Positions 32,288 through 41,204 of a stretch of DNA of 64,000 nt are shown in pieces. Under the pieces are notes generated by a model. It had not been told where the DNA came from. It ran no database searches and saw only the letters and a list, made by a program, of their open reading frames with translations. The first letter of the stretch is position 1; each line of letters starts with the position of its first letter. The stretch lies in assembly GCF_028743495.1 (NCBI RefSeq), contig NZ_CP117968.1. The stretch is one strand, 5' to 3'. This stretch comes from Allobacillus halotolerans (GTDB lineage Bacteria; Bacillota; Bacilli; Bacillales; Alkalibacillaceae). The translations under genes and the position numbers were made by a program.

Positions 32288-33667
32288 TTAATATTTATTG
32301 AACCGCTGTTCAACCGACTCCCCATGTTTACGAAGGACGGCCAGCCCGGCGATCCTCCCTTCAAGTTCAGCGAGCTCAGCGCCACCAATGCCTGTCATTT
32401 CACCCGTAACAAATAACGAACTGACCGACGACTCCATCTCCTCCGAATGCTTTGCGACCCAGCCGCCATCTTCAAACAGATATTCCATGTCGCAACCGGC
32501 CTGTCGAGCCAACTCAGACGACGCATTGAAACCGAAATTCATGCCAAGCACATCACAGTTCACATAAAGATTTTCACTGAAATCGATAGATCTACCATCC
32601 GCTGACAACTTGGAAAATTGAACAGTTTTCTTCGTTTCATCCCCTGTAATGGAGGACGGAACGAACCCGAGATGAACGTCTACATCCGCTTTTTGAATCA
32701 TTCGATAGGCGCGGAGCAACTCCTGTGCTTTGCCGATTTGTTTCATCCCTTGAACAGAAAAGCCCAAAAGCTCTTTGATATTAGGAACATGTTGAGAAAG
32801 ATAAATGGATGTGACATTGCCACCTGACTGAATGATTTCCACCGCGGCAATGAACAAAAAAGGATGCGTACCAGCAAGTACAATTTCATCACCAGGAACA
32901 AATCGTTGTGATTTCGCAAAAACTTGAAGAGCTCCTGCTGCCATCACGCCCGGTAAATGCCAACCTGGAATCGTCAATAAACGATCGTAAGCCCCGGCAC
33001 TCAAAATGACCTGTTTTGCTCGAATCGATTTTTCATTACTAATATGAAGCTCGAAAATGTCTTCCGATTCACGGTGTTCATGATTCCACACCGTTTGTTG
33101 TTCGATACCCAAGACAGATCGATTCATATACCAATCCACGTGAGGATGATGTTCATGCTTGAAAACGAATTTCTCACATTTTCCAGGTACATTGAATTCC
33201 CTTGGTGGCTGACGATAAATTTGTCCTCCAGGCAAGTCTTGTTCATCAATCACAGCTACTTGCAAATCGCTTGTCACTAACTCATCAAGTGCCCCTAAAC
33301 CAGAAGGGCCGCCTCCAATAATCACGACATCATAGATTTTTTCATTTTGTTTTCCGACCGAATTCCCAACCGAATCAACAAACGGCTCGCTTTCCATAAC
33401 GTCCTCTACGCCTGTCGTGAACACTTCCATCCCGTCTTCTGCTTTAGTCATACAACTTCTGACTGTACCTTGACCTTTCACCTGAACGGAACATTCATAA
33501 CAAACGCCCATATTACACATCGGCGCCCGTTTGACTCCGGCTTCCAACTCACTAAACGCAAGACATTTTTGTTGCATGAGAACCGTTGCGAGCGATTGTC
33601 CTTTTATTATTGTAGTTTTTTCGCCATCGATGAACAGTTCAATTAACTCTTTATGATTCTCTTTCAT
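32288..33667 (-). CDS. NAD(P)/FAD oxidoreductase with N-terminal [2Fe-2S] domain (amine/hydroxyproline dehydrogenase alpha-like)
   Basis: About 459 residues. The N-terminal 85 residues form a SoxA/HcnA-like ferredoxin domain (CNMGVCYECSVQV ... RSC). A pyridine-nucleotide-disulfide-type FAD domain follows (IIGGGPSGLGALDEL, LSAGAYDRLLTIPGW, VTGEMTGIGGAELAELEGRIAG). In LhpE/LhpF or HcnA/HcnB these are separate proteins, so here they are fused. ATG 33667 has TTAGG upstream at good spacing. It probably forms a complex with the DAO subunit encoded before it and the BFD protein after it. Confidence 0.83.
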   Translation of the reverse strand: MKENHKELIELFIDGEKTTIIKGQSLATVLMQQKCLAFSELEAGVKRAPMCNMGVCYECSVQVKGQGTVRSCMTKAEDGMEVFTTGVEDVMESEPFVDSVGNSVGKQNEKIYDVVIIGGGPSGLGALDELVTSDLQVAVIDEQDLPGGQIYRQPPREFNVPGKCEKFVFKHEHHPHVDWYMNRSVLGIEQQTVWNHEHRESEDIFELHISNEKSIRAKQVILSAGAYDRLLTIPGWHLPGVMAAGALQVFAKSQRFVPGDEIVLAGTHPFLFIAAVEIIQSGGNVTSIYLSQHVPNIKELLGFSVQGMKQIGKAQELLRAYRMIQKADVDVHLGFVPSSITGDETKKTVQFSKLSADGRSIDFSENLYVNCDVLGMNFGFNASSELARQAGCDMEYLFEDGGWVAKHSEEMESSVSSLFVTGEMTGIGGAELAELEGRIAGLAVLRKHGESVEQRFNKY

Positions 33668-33691
33668 TTGCTTCACCTAATCACTTCCATT

Positions 33692-34873
33692 TCACAGCAT
33701 AAACATATTTAAATGTGAAAATTTCTTTGGACTGAACGCATCAATTGAGTAATCCGTTTTTCCGTGCACAATCAAATCCGTCAATATCTTTCCGTACAAC
33801 GGTCCATAAGTGAACCCTGAACCACCACCTGCAATAAACAACCCTTTCCGTTCGGGAAATTCGCCTATAAGCGGTAACTGATCAGCCGTGACACCCGTCA
33901 CCCCTGGCCACGAGCGCAACAATCGAAAGTTTTGTACTTCCGGAACCAAGTGAGCTGCAATTTTTACGTTTTCTTTCACAAAATGATTTAAGATCTTTGG
34001 TGATCGGTCAAAATCGACCTTGCCGTTCGTTTGTTGAAATTGAGTTGGCCATCCACCACCAATCAAGATGTTTCCATCCTCAACTTGTTTCATCGAAATC
34101 CGACGACCGATATGCTGGATCAAATGATGGATCGTAGGTTTCACACGCTCTGTAATATTCATTAACAGCGGAACTGGAAAAATCGGAATATGGAGTCCAG
34201 CCATATAACCGACCTCTTGTGCCCAAGCTCCGGATGCAATAACGACATTATCCGTAATAATCGTATCCTCGTGATTTAATCCAACTTCCCATAGATCCCC
34301 ATACTGTGTCAGACTCGTCACACTCGTTTCGGTTAAAATGGATGCTCCATTCTCCGTCGCCCGCTTTGCGAATTGCGGAATGACATGTCTCGGATTCGCG
34401 TGCCCTTCCATCGGGCAAAAACTGGCCATTTTAAACGATTGCGTTATGTAAGGAGCAATTTCCCTCACTTCATCCCTTGTCATCAATTCTGTATCTAAAC
34501 CATATTTTTTCTCTAACTCATATTTTTTTTTCAGTAATTCGACTTCCTCATCCGTTTCAGCAATCATAAATCCACCATGCTGCACTACATCAAGCTTGGC
34601 GTCTAATTCATCCTCTACATTCGCCCACATCTTTTCCGAGTCCTTTGATAAAGGAATCAACTCTTTCAATTCATTCTCAAGCTCTTGCCAATGAAGGATT
34701 AGACGATGCTCTAATTGAAAATGCAAACTCCCAGCGTTTTGACCGGAAGCCTGACGGTTGATTTGCCCACGCTCGACCAACGTCACAGACTTATTTTCCT
34801 TCGATAGGTAATAAGCTGTCGCACAGCCAACCAGTCCGCCACCAATGACAACAACATCACTTGTCATCTTCAT
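33692..34873 (-). CDS. FAD-dependent oxidoreductase, DAO family (amine/hydroxyproline dehydrogenase beta-like)
   Basis: A 393-residue DAO-superfamily subunit with N-terminal VVVIGGGLVGCATAYYL, SGQNAGSLHFQLEH and C-terminal FIAGGGSGFTYGPLYGKILTDLI. Relatives are HcnC, sarcosine oxidase beta and the LhpB subunit of D-hydroxyproline dehydrogenase, which oxidise the C-N bond of an imino or amino acid. Located directly after the DapA-family gene (3 bp) and before the alpha-like subunit. Substrate is inferred from context only. Confidence 0.82.
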   Translation of the reverse strand: MKMTSDVVVIGGGLVGCATAYYLSKENKSVTLVERGQINRQASGQNAGSLHFQLEHRLILHWQELENELKELIPLSKDSEKMWANVEDELDAKLDVVQHGGFMIAETDEEVELLKKKYELEKKYGLDTELMTRDEVREIAPYITQSFKMASFCPMEGHANPRHVIPQFAKRATENGASILTETSVTSLTQYGDLWEVGLNHEDTIITDNVVIASGAWAQEVGYMAGLHIPIFPVPLLMNITERVKPTIHHLIQHIGRRISMKQVEDGNILIGGGWPTQFQQTNGKVDFDRSPKILNHFVKENVKIAAHLVPEVQNFRLLRSWPGVTGVTADQLPLIGEFPERKGLFIAGGGSGFTYGPLYGKILTDLIVHGKTDYSIDAFSPKKFSHLNMFML

Positions 34874-34876
34874 CGT

Positions 34877-35794
34877 TTAGATTCCTTCAACTTCATCTAA
34901 CGTCACCTTGACGAATTCTTTCTCCTGCTCCGTCAATGGCAAAATCGGCTTTCTAGGATACCCACCTGGGAGACCTCGTAAATTAAGCGCTTCTTTCGTA
35001 ATACTTTGCGGTGAACCATACTTCGCCGAAAAATCCGAGTTAAAAAATTGACTGAACAAAAAGGCATCCTTTCGCCCATTCTTTAAAGCTTCTTCTTTAT
35101 TTCCTTCCCACAAATAGTTATAGAAATCTGGATGAACCCGACCTAAAATTGCGCCGGCCCCCATCGTGCCATCACCACCAAGATTTTTCACATACTCATA
35201 GCCAATATCATTCATCGGGAAACCGAAGTATCTGATCTCATCTTTTACCGCATAAAAAGCTTTAATAAAATGCCCAAAATCAGGCGTTGAATTTTTCACT
35301 GCTACAACCTTGTCTAGCTTCGCCAATCTCGTAAGCAAATCAACTGACAGATCGACATTCGTCCCACGAGGCCAATTATAAATACAAATCGGCAAATCGA
35401 CCCGGTCACTAATTTCCTCATAATACGCAAAAACCTCTTCTTCATTCGGCACGACATATGGAGGCGGCGCGACTAAAATGCCAGATACATTCACTTCTGA
35501 AGCGGTCTTTGCCAAATCGACAACTTGGTCTGCCGTATACGCAGTACACCCGACAATGACAGGAATCCTGTTATTCACATGCTTTGAGGCTGTACGGAAC
35601 AACTCCTTTTGTTCCTCAACCGACTGACTGAACCATTCACCCGTCGTCCCGTTTACCAACAGACCGTGCATTCCTTCATCAACTAACCAATGAAGTAACT
35701 CTTCCCAGCCTTCCCAATCAACTTCACCATTTTCAAGAAACGGCGTCGTAATGGCTGGGATATACCCTTTCCAATCCACTGTGTTGCGATCCAT
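34877..35794 (-). CDS. Dihydrodipicolinate synthase / N-acetylneuraminate lyase family protein
   Basis: A 305-residue class I aldolase-like TIM barrel: GTTGEW (about 47-52), Tyr in ICIYNWPRGTN and Schiff-base Lys in VVAVKNSTPDF. Genuine DapA has YNVPxRT; the YNWPRGTN variant and the location away from lysine genes argue for a catabolic family member. Beside a DAO/[2Fe-2S] dehydrogenase the best candidate is 1-pyrroline-4-hydroxy-2-carboxylate deaminase of hydroxyproline degradation (inference); other keto-sugar-acid lyases remain possible. Confidence 0.8.
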   Translation of the reverse strand: MDRNTVDWKGYIPAITTPFLENGEVDWEGWEELLHWLVDEGMHGLLVNGTTGEWFSQSVEEQKELFRTASKHVNNRIPVIVGCTAYTADQVVDLAKTASEVNVSGILVAPPPYVVPNEEEVFAYYEEISDRVDLPICIYNWPRGTNVDLSVDLLTRLAKLDKVVAVKNSTPDFGHFIKAFYAVKDEIRYFGFPMNDIGYEYVKNLGGDGTMGAGAILGRVHPDFYNYLWEGNKEEALKNGRKDAFLFSQFFNSDFSAKYGSPQSITKEALNLRGLPGGYPRKPILPLTEQEKEFVKVTLDEVEGI

Positions 35795-35814
35795 TCCTAT
35801 TCCCCCCTTCTAAA

Positions 35815-36354
35815 CTAAGCACTAACGTGTACAAATGTAACTGTCTGTTCCGTAAAATTCATCCAATTATGTGGCACGCTTGATTTCATATGAATACTCT
35901 CACCTGGATGGATATCGATGGACTCCTCATCAAATTTGATCGTCAATACACCATCCAATACATAAATAAATTCCTCTCCGCTATGTGGCATTGGCTTAGC
36001 ACTTTCTTTACGCGGTTCCAAATGAATCATCGATGGCGCCAAAGAACGGTTTGGAAAGTCACCAGACAAATCATTGTAATTGAATGCTATATTCTTTGCT
36101 TTTGCCGAAGTTGCTTGCTTATGTATGGCGATGTTCTTTTTAAGAGTAACTGGTTGTTCCCGTTCAAAAAAGTAGCTCGGCGTTACGTGGAATACCTCAG
36201 CTATTTTCATCAACGACTCAATTGTGATGGAGCTTTTATTCGTTTCCACTTGAGATATAAAACTTATCGACAACTCCGTTTTATCGGATACTTCCTTAAG
36301 CGTCATCCCGTGCTCTTTCCTCAATTGTCTTAGATTTTTACCGATTGTGTTCAT
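35815..36354 (-). CDS. XRE-family regulator with C-terminal cupin domain
   Basis: A 179-residue protein with HTH_3 at residues 4-60 (LRQLRKEHGMTLKEVSDKTELSISFISQVE) and a cupin_2 domain (about 110-175: EEFIYVLDGVLTIKF ... IHPGESIHMKSSVPHNW). Regulators of this PuuR-like layout control amine and amino-acid catabolic operons. First gene of the operon leading into the DapA-family lyase 20 bp downstream. A 17-bp palindrome in its promoter region is a likely autoregulatory site. Confidence 0.88.
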   Translation of the reverse strand: MNTIGKNLRQLRKEHGMTLKEVSDKTELSISFISQVETNKSSITIESLMKIAEVFHVTPSYFFEREQPVTLKKNIAIHKQATSAKAKNIAFNYNDLSGDFPNRSLAPSMIHLEPRKESAKPMPHSGEEFIYVLDGVLTIKFDEESIDIHPGESIHMKSSVPHNWMNFTEQTVTFVHVSA

Positions 36355-36393
36355 AGTATCTGCTTCTCCTAATTACAGTGTTCATGAAATGTT

Positions 36394-36410
36394 TTTAAGT
36401 GACACTTAAA
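36394..36410. promoter_or_regulatory. 17-bp palindromic operator candidate for the XRE-cupin regulator
   Basis: TTTAAGTGACACTTAAA is a perfect 8-bp inverted repeat around one base, 40-56 bp before the XRE start. A -10-like TGTAAT lies downstream with a 17-bp spacer that puts the palindrome over the -35 region, suited to repression. Confidence 0.55.
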
Positions 36411-36499
36411 TTACGGTTGAATTTAGCATAATGATGAAGGGAAGTCAACTATGTATGCAGAAAATTCAAAGATAAAGAACGATCCCAAATAAAACAAGA

Positions 36500-36583
36500 T
36501 CAGCCTATCGTCTCTCCCTGACCCGGAGGAAACGATTCATAACCGAAATAAGTTTTTAGAATTTGTTGTTCTTTTGTTGGCAT
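36500..36583 (-). pseudogene. Relic of the 5' end of a recQ-type helicase gene
   Basis: A 27-codon frame, AAGGAG upstream, encodes MPTKEQQILKTYFGYESF then PPGQGETIG and a stop. This matches the N-terminus of RecQ-family helicases (LKxYFGYxxFRPGQxExI) with R to P and other changes. Nothing of the Walker A region follows. It lies just beyond the ISL3 element and probably marks decay or deletion at the island edge. Confidence 0.5.
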
Positions 36584-36635
36584 AGGGGGGGAAACTCCTT
36601 TTGGTTTACAAATAGTGTTAAATATAGTTAATTCT

Positions 36636-37984
36636 GGTTCATCACTATAAGTTGTGGTGAACATTGAAAAAAGTAGAACCTTCCTCTAATGTGATAAGTA
36701 ACCAACAAATACACAAAATGAGGAGAGGTTCTACTTGTATCGTCAGTTTACTAAAGAACTCATTCAATTGAAAGAGTTTCGTTTACATGAATTATTTAAA
36801 TCTGAAGATGATCGATGGGTCGCAACATTAAAGCCTGTCGAGCTTCATAACCGTTGCACGGGGTGCGATGTTAAAGCGCATATTCACAACCGGAAATCAC
36901 GAACGTTACGTCATCAGTGGATTCCAGGACGTCGCGATTTATATGTGCAGATACCGGTTTATCGCTTTCGTTGTCCTCTCTGCGGTATTACATGGTCTAG
37001 TAACTGGGAAGGTATTCCTCAGCGCGGCCATGTCACAGAACACTTTAAGGCAACAGTGACCGAGTACTGTTTTGGTAAAACGATTCAAGAGGTCGCTAAT
37101 AATTTGTTAGAACCGTACTCCAACGTTGAACGATGGTTCTACGAACAAGCTTCAAATCTATTACCTGATATCAAGGAAACAGATTCTCCTGAACAACTAT
37201 GTTTAGATGAATTTGCGATTCGAAAAGGTCATTGCTATGCATTTGCCTTAATGGATCCGACCACGGGTCATATTTGGCAAACTAGTGAAGGGAAAAGTCG
37301 AAAATCCATCCAGGATGGATTACTTCACTATCCATTTCGACAACCACCAAAGGTCGTTGTCACGGATTTAGCACCTGGAATAGCGGAAACTATTATAGAT
37401 GTTTGGCCAGAAGTTGACATTGTGGCTGACAAATTCCATGTCATTCAACTACTCACAAGAACGATTGAACAAACGAGAAAATTGATTTCTAAAGAGGATA
37501 AACATAAGAAAATTCGTCACCAACGTCGATTACTTATGACGCTACCTAGTAAGTTGAAGGATAACGAATTGGAAGAACGAGATTGTCTTCTTGAAGATCA
37601 ACCTAAGCTCCAAGAACTCTATCAAGCGCTGCAAGACTTAAGAAAAATGTACGAAGCAAAAGACTTTCATGAAGGTGACCGATATTTTAAACAATGGATA
37701 CAAAAATATATGTATGGAATGGTTCCCGCTCTACAAAAAGTGGCTAAAACCCTTCTGCAATGGAAGAAACCAATATTAAACTTTTTTACTTATGGGTTAA
37801 CCAACGGACCAATGGAAGGCACAAACAATAAAATCAAAGTTCTTAAACGCAAAGCATATGGCTATCGAAATCAAGACCATTTCTTCACAAGAATTCGATT
37901 AGAATGTAAACAGCCGTTTTAGAGAAAATTCGGATGAAATAGTGCATTAGAGGGAGCAAAACCCACAATTATCGGTGAAGAACC
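36636..37984 (+). mobile_element. ISL3-family insertion sequence, copy 1 (intact)
   Basis: 1,349 bp with terminal inverted repeats (left GGTTCATCACTATAAGTTGT, right GGTTCTTCACCGATAATTGT on the other strand) and a perfect 8-bp target duplication TTAATTCT (36628-36635 and 37985-37992). One open transposase gene. A near-identical, frameshifted copy in inverted orientation lies at 46554-47901. Confidence 0.95.
36735..37922 (+). CDS. ISL3-family transposase (intact)
   Basis: A 395-residue transposase: N-terminal zinc-finger CTGCDVKAHIHNRKSR ... RFRCPLCG and DDE core with CLDEFAIRKGHCYAFALMD, VVTDLAPG and DIVADKFHVIQL; C-terminal NGPMEGTNNKIKVLKRKAYGYRN carries the Glu. TTG start after GAGGAGAGG. 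Confidence 0.93.
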   Translation: MYRQFTKELIQLKEFRLHELFKSEDDRWVATLKPVELHNRCTGCDVKAHIHNRKSRTLRHQWIPGRRDLYVQIPVYRFRCPLCGITWSSNWEGIPQRGHVTEHFKATVTEYCFGKTIQEVANNLLEPYSNVERWFYEQASNLLPDIKETDSPEQLCLDEFAIRKGHCYAFALMDPTTGHIWQTSEGKSRKSIQDGLLHYPFRQPPKVVVTDLAPGIAETIIDVWPEVDIVADKFHVIQLLTRTIEQTRKLISKEDKHKKIRHQRRLLMTLPSKLKDNELEERDCLLEDQPKLQELYQALQDLRKMYEAKDFHEGDRYFKQWIQKYMYGMVPALQKVAKTLLQWKKPILNFFTYGLTNGPMEGTNNKIKVLKRKAYGYRNQDHFFTRIRLECKQPF

Positions 37985-38011
37985 TTAATTCTTTATTTTT
38001 AAAATAAGAAA

Positions 38012-38046
38012 CCCAGTATGGATTTTTAAATAATCCTACACTGGGA
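38012..38046 (-). terminator. Terminator of the methyltransferase-DUF262-HEPN operon
   Basis: Minus-strand CCCAGTGTAGGATT-atttaaa-AATCCATACTGGG followed by TTTCTTATTTT, directly after the HEPN gene stop. Confidence 0.8.
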
Positions 38047-38047
38047 T

Positions 38048-38749
38048 TCAATGACTTTGTGTCTTAATCTCTTTAAGATATACTTCATTTTCTAAAGCTT
38101 TTATTACCATTTTTTTTAGTTCATCAATAATATTAAAGGTTGCGTTTTCAATATTATTGTAATCTTTTTCATTAATACCCTCTTTTTCAGCACCATGGGC
38201 AATATTGTTTCTTTTATTTAATAAGAGGTCTATTTTCCCTTCGTAAGATGAAAAGCTATCATGGGGAAATCCTAACCTAAAAAGGAGCTTCCTAAGCACA
38301 ATTGGTTTTAAATTAGACTCAGTATCAATTAATTTTTCCGGTATTACAACCTTTTTATTCCAGAGATTATCTACGGCACTTAAGAAATCTACTTGACGAG
38401 AGTATTTATGCAATTTTTGATCACCAGGTAAGGAGTTTTTAAAAAATTTATTCTTCTTATCTCTGTTGTCATATGCCTTAAATGCTTCATCAAAAGAAGC
38501 AGTGGCTATATATTTATTTACTTTCGAGCTAGAAATTTCTTTTTTGTTGATCTCGTGAATATAAATTAAAAATAATGTTTTACAAAAACCTTCATAGTGT
38601 GAATAAAGCATAACAATAAGTGATTTACGATACTTTTCTTTATCGCTTTCTTTTGGGATATTAGGTAATTGATTTTTCAAAAATCGAATTTCATTGTACC
38701 TCCACGTTATCTCTTCTTCAATTTGCGCCCGAATATCTAAATTATTCAT
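38048..38749 (-). CDS. HEPN-domain protein (MAE_28990/MAE_18760-like), putative RNase effector
   Basis: A 233-residue all-helical protein. R180-N-N-I-A-H185 (KRNNIAHGAE) is the Rx4-6H motif of HEPN ribonucleases, and the N-terminal LIVMLYSHYEGFCKTLFLIYI matches the MAE_28990-type family. HEPN nucleases cleave RNA and act as toxins or abortive-infection effectors. It overlaps the DUF262 gene by four bases (ATGA) and ends at a terminator, so the three-gene unit is complete. AT-rich codon use differs from the genes before 36 kb. Function in defence is inferred from family and operon. Confidence 0.75.
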   Translation of the reverse strand: MNNLDIRAQIEEEITWRYNEIRFLKNQLPNIPKESDKEKYRKSLIVMLYSHYEGFCKTLFLIYIHEINKKEISSSKVNKYIATASFDEAFKAYDNRDKKNKFFKNSLPGDQKLHKYSRQVDFLSAVDNLWNKKVVIPEKLIDTESNLKPIVLRKLLFRLGFPHDSFSSYEGKIDLLLNKRNNIAHGAEKEGINEKDYNNIENATFNIIDELKKMVIKALENEVYLKEIKTQSH

Positions 38750-39882
38750 AATAATCCATCTACTCTTGTTTGAACAAAGCTGATTCTATCATTTAGAGGA
38801 CGTGAATAATTTTTACCTCCACCGGTAGTCATCTTTCTAAATTCATCATCATTTTTGATATCGAGAAAGATTTCTTTTAACTTCTCAATTATATCACCAT
38901 CTTCTGGATCTATTCGATTTATTGCATTTTGAATTCCCAATGTAAAAGCTTCATAGTGATAAGTTAGAAATCTTGTTATTAAATTACCGTTCTTATTCAT
39001 TCCAGAAAAGATTTGGTTATCCAATGTTTTACTTAAAATATCAAATGTCTTTTTAAATAATGCTTCTTCTCTGTCATAATCAAAATTAACAGTTGTATTA
39101 CTTGGATCCGAAACCTCTTCCATATAATCTGTTAAAAACTCCCCAACATCATGTTTATATTCATCTCTATAATTTTTAAAAGCAAAAAATCTTAACACCA
39201 ATTCTTGATCATAACGTTGCTCTTTCTTCTCATCAGAAATATTATCTATACATCTTTGAAATGAATTAATCTTACTCATACTTATTATAAATTGATTAAA
39301 ATCATCATTTAATAATTTTATTGTACTGTTTCTAATTTCTTGTGGTTTAAGATTCTCCCCTCCTGTATTCAATCTCTTAAACATATAATACCTAAGGCGT
39401 TGGTCACTCTCTTTTCTTAAAATTTCCACCCGAATAAAATTTCTTTTCAACTTAATAGCCATAGCTTTAGGTAAGTCGTCATATGTATATCCATTTAGTT
39501 CTGGCACAATATCACAATCACTTAATTCAAGCTGTTTAAATGTTCCATCGTCATTTTTTCTCATTTCATGCCTACCTCGAAAATGTAAGTATGATGAAAT
39601 ACGTTGCAAACCATCTATTAATTCATATATACCCTCTTCTCGCTCAATGAAGAAAATGGGCGGAACAGGCATTTCAAGAATTAAGGATTCAATAAATCTT
39701 GACTGGCTACCTTCAGTCCATCTAAATAACCTTTGATAATCAGGAGATATAACAAGTTCCCCATCCTCATACATATCCATTAATTCATTAAACGATAAAT
39801 CTAAGCTTTTCGTTCTTATCTTTTCTATTTTTTGATCAACAGCGTTTACTAAATCGATACCAGACAACAAATCAAACACCAC
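38746..39882 (-). CDS. DUF262 (GmrSD N-terminal / ParB-like) protein
   Basis: A 378-residue protein with SPDYQRLFRW (46-55) and DGLQRISS (90-97), the DUF262 signature also found in GmrS of type IV restriction and SspE. The domain has a ParB/Srx-like nucleotide-binding fold. The C-terminal half shows no HNH (DUF1524) motif, unlike GmrSD fusions, so the nuclease function may be supplied by the HEPN partner. GTG 39882 is two bases after the methyltransferase stop. Confidence 0.8.
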   Translation of the reverse strand: MVFDLLSGIDLVNAVDQKIEKIRTKSLDLSFNELMDMYEDGELVISPDYQRLFRWTEGSQSRFIESLILEMPVPPIFFIEREEGIYELIDGLQRISSYLHFRGRHEMRKNDDGTFKQLELSDCDIVPELNGYTYDDLPKAMAIKLKRNFIRVEILRKESDQRLRYYMFKRLNTGGENLKPQEIRNSTIKLLNDDFNQFIISMSKINSFQRCIDNISDEKKEQRYDQELVLRFFAFKNYRDEYKHDVGEFLTDYMEEVSDPSNTTVNFDYDREEALFKKTFDILSKTLDNQIFSGMNKNGNLITRFLTYHYEAFTLGIQNAINRIDPEDGDIIEKLKEIFLDIKNDDEFRKMTTGGGKNYSRPLNDRISFVQTRVDGLL

Positions 39883-39883
39883 C

Positions 39884-41176
39884 CTAGTTAACTTTTTGAA
39901 AAATTAACGCACTTTCGCTTACAGCAGAACTTTTCCTGTATTTTCTTGTATCTTGGTGTATTGAGGCTAAAGTTCTTTTATTTTGATAACTAATTTTGTT
40001 TTCCACTCTCCAAGAAAGACTTTCTCCCATCTCAGAGAAAATAGTTGATAGGTCTATTAAAATATCTTTATAATATGAATCTTGAACAACAAGGATACAA
40101 TAACTTCCACCTTTCATTACACGATTAATTTCTTTTATAGAATTATACATAGAATTAAAGTATTGTAAATAAACTTTATAATAATATGAACGAGATGCTT
40201 TTGATTCATGTTCAGCAACTAATTTCAAAAATGTATTAGCGAAGGTTCCCCATTCTTTTTTTATCTCAATAGGTTCTTTTATTATAGTCGGCGTGCCTAT
40301 CATTTTATTTCTTAATTCAGTCAAATAATTCTCTGAAGAAAAACCCAATATTGCTAGTTCTAAAACAGTAGCAATTGCATAATCTATTCTTGTACAATAG
40401 GGTGGCGAGGTAATAATTGCATCTACAGAATTACTTGACAGGGGTAAAGATTCGGATGTATTTACAGATATAATCGCCCTATTTTTCACCTTTTTTTTTG
40501 AACTTTCGGTGCCAATAGATGAAACCATTTCAGTCATACTTGTTAGGAATGATTCAAAAACTTCATCTTCATTAATCTTCATTCTTTCACTAGTTAATTT
40601 TGGTCTCTTTATCCAGGTAGGATTCGATGATCTAAACGGGAATAATAGTTTCTTAATTGTCTTAAACAAACCTAAGTAATAAAATGCAACTTTACTTGAT
40701 ATACTTTCAAAGTTATATTTTTGTAATTTTCCTTTATCACTTACTAAGTTTTTATTAAGAATAGCCATCTCTAACTTCCTAAATATCAAAACACTGGAAG
40801 GGTGTAACCATATACTAAGCGGATCATCATTTGTTCCCTCTATTACACAATTGTGAGATTCATCTATAAGTTCGTGAGCTTCTTCTTCAACATTTTTTAA
40901 ATACTTGTTGTCAATTCCTTTTGCCTTTGCGACAATTAACATTACAGGATTAATGTCGTACCCAATCGCCCTATATCCTAAGTCCTCAGCAATTTGAGTT
41001 GTAGTTCCGCTACCATTCCAAGGATCTAAAATTACTGAATCTAAAGAGAGATTTAAATAGTTTAGTGCATCTTCTACAAATTCCGGTGAATATCCAGCAT
41101 AGTAATCAAACCAACTTGATTTATTTCTTTTATTACTATTATTTCTCTTAGGATTACTTAGTTTTATACTGCTCAT
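39884..41176 (-). CDS. DNA methyltransferase (N4/N6-amino type)
   Basis: About 430 residues. Cofactor-binding motif ILDPWNGSGTTTQIAEDLGYRAIGYDINPVM lies near the N-terminus and catalytic motif IV IITSPPYCTRIDYA about 200 residues later, with the presumed target-recognition region between (alpha-like motif order). TSPPY suggests N4-cytosine or N6-adenine methylation. ATG 41176 has GAGG nine bases upstream and suits a transcription start near 41198; ATG 41191 would leave almost no leader. First gene of the DUF262-HEPN operon; it probably marks self DNA. Confidence 0.83.
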   Translation of the reverse strand: MSSIKLSNPKRNNSNKRNKSSWFDYYAGYSPEFVEDALNYLNLSLDSVILDPWNGSGTTTQIAEDLGYRAIGYDINPVMLIVAKAKGIDNKYLKNVEEEAHELIDESHNCVIEGTNDDPLSIWLHPSSVLIFRKLEMAILNKNLVSDKGKLQKYNFESISSKVAFYYLGLFKTIKKLLFPFRSSNPTWIKRPKLTSERMKINEDEVFESFLTSMTEMVSSIGTESSKKKVKNRAIISVNTSESLPLSSNSVDAIITSPPYCTRIDYAIATVLELAILGFSSENYLTELRNKMIGTPTIIKEPIEIKKEWGTFANTFLKLVAEHESKASRSYYYKVYLQYFNSMYNSIKEINRVMKGGSYCILVVQDSYYKDILIDLSTIFSEMGESLSWRVENKISYQNKRTLASIHQDTRKYRKSSAVSESALIFQKVN

Positions 41177-41204
41177 GCGATTTACCCTCATTTCTCAAAC
41201 ACAC

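Noticed and set aside
34877..35794. Lysine-biosynthetic dapA
   Set aside because: Located in a catabolic operon with XRE-cupin regulator and amine dehydrogenase subunits; motif YNWPRGTN differs from the biosynthetic form.
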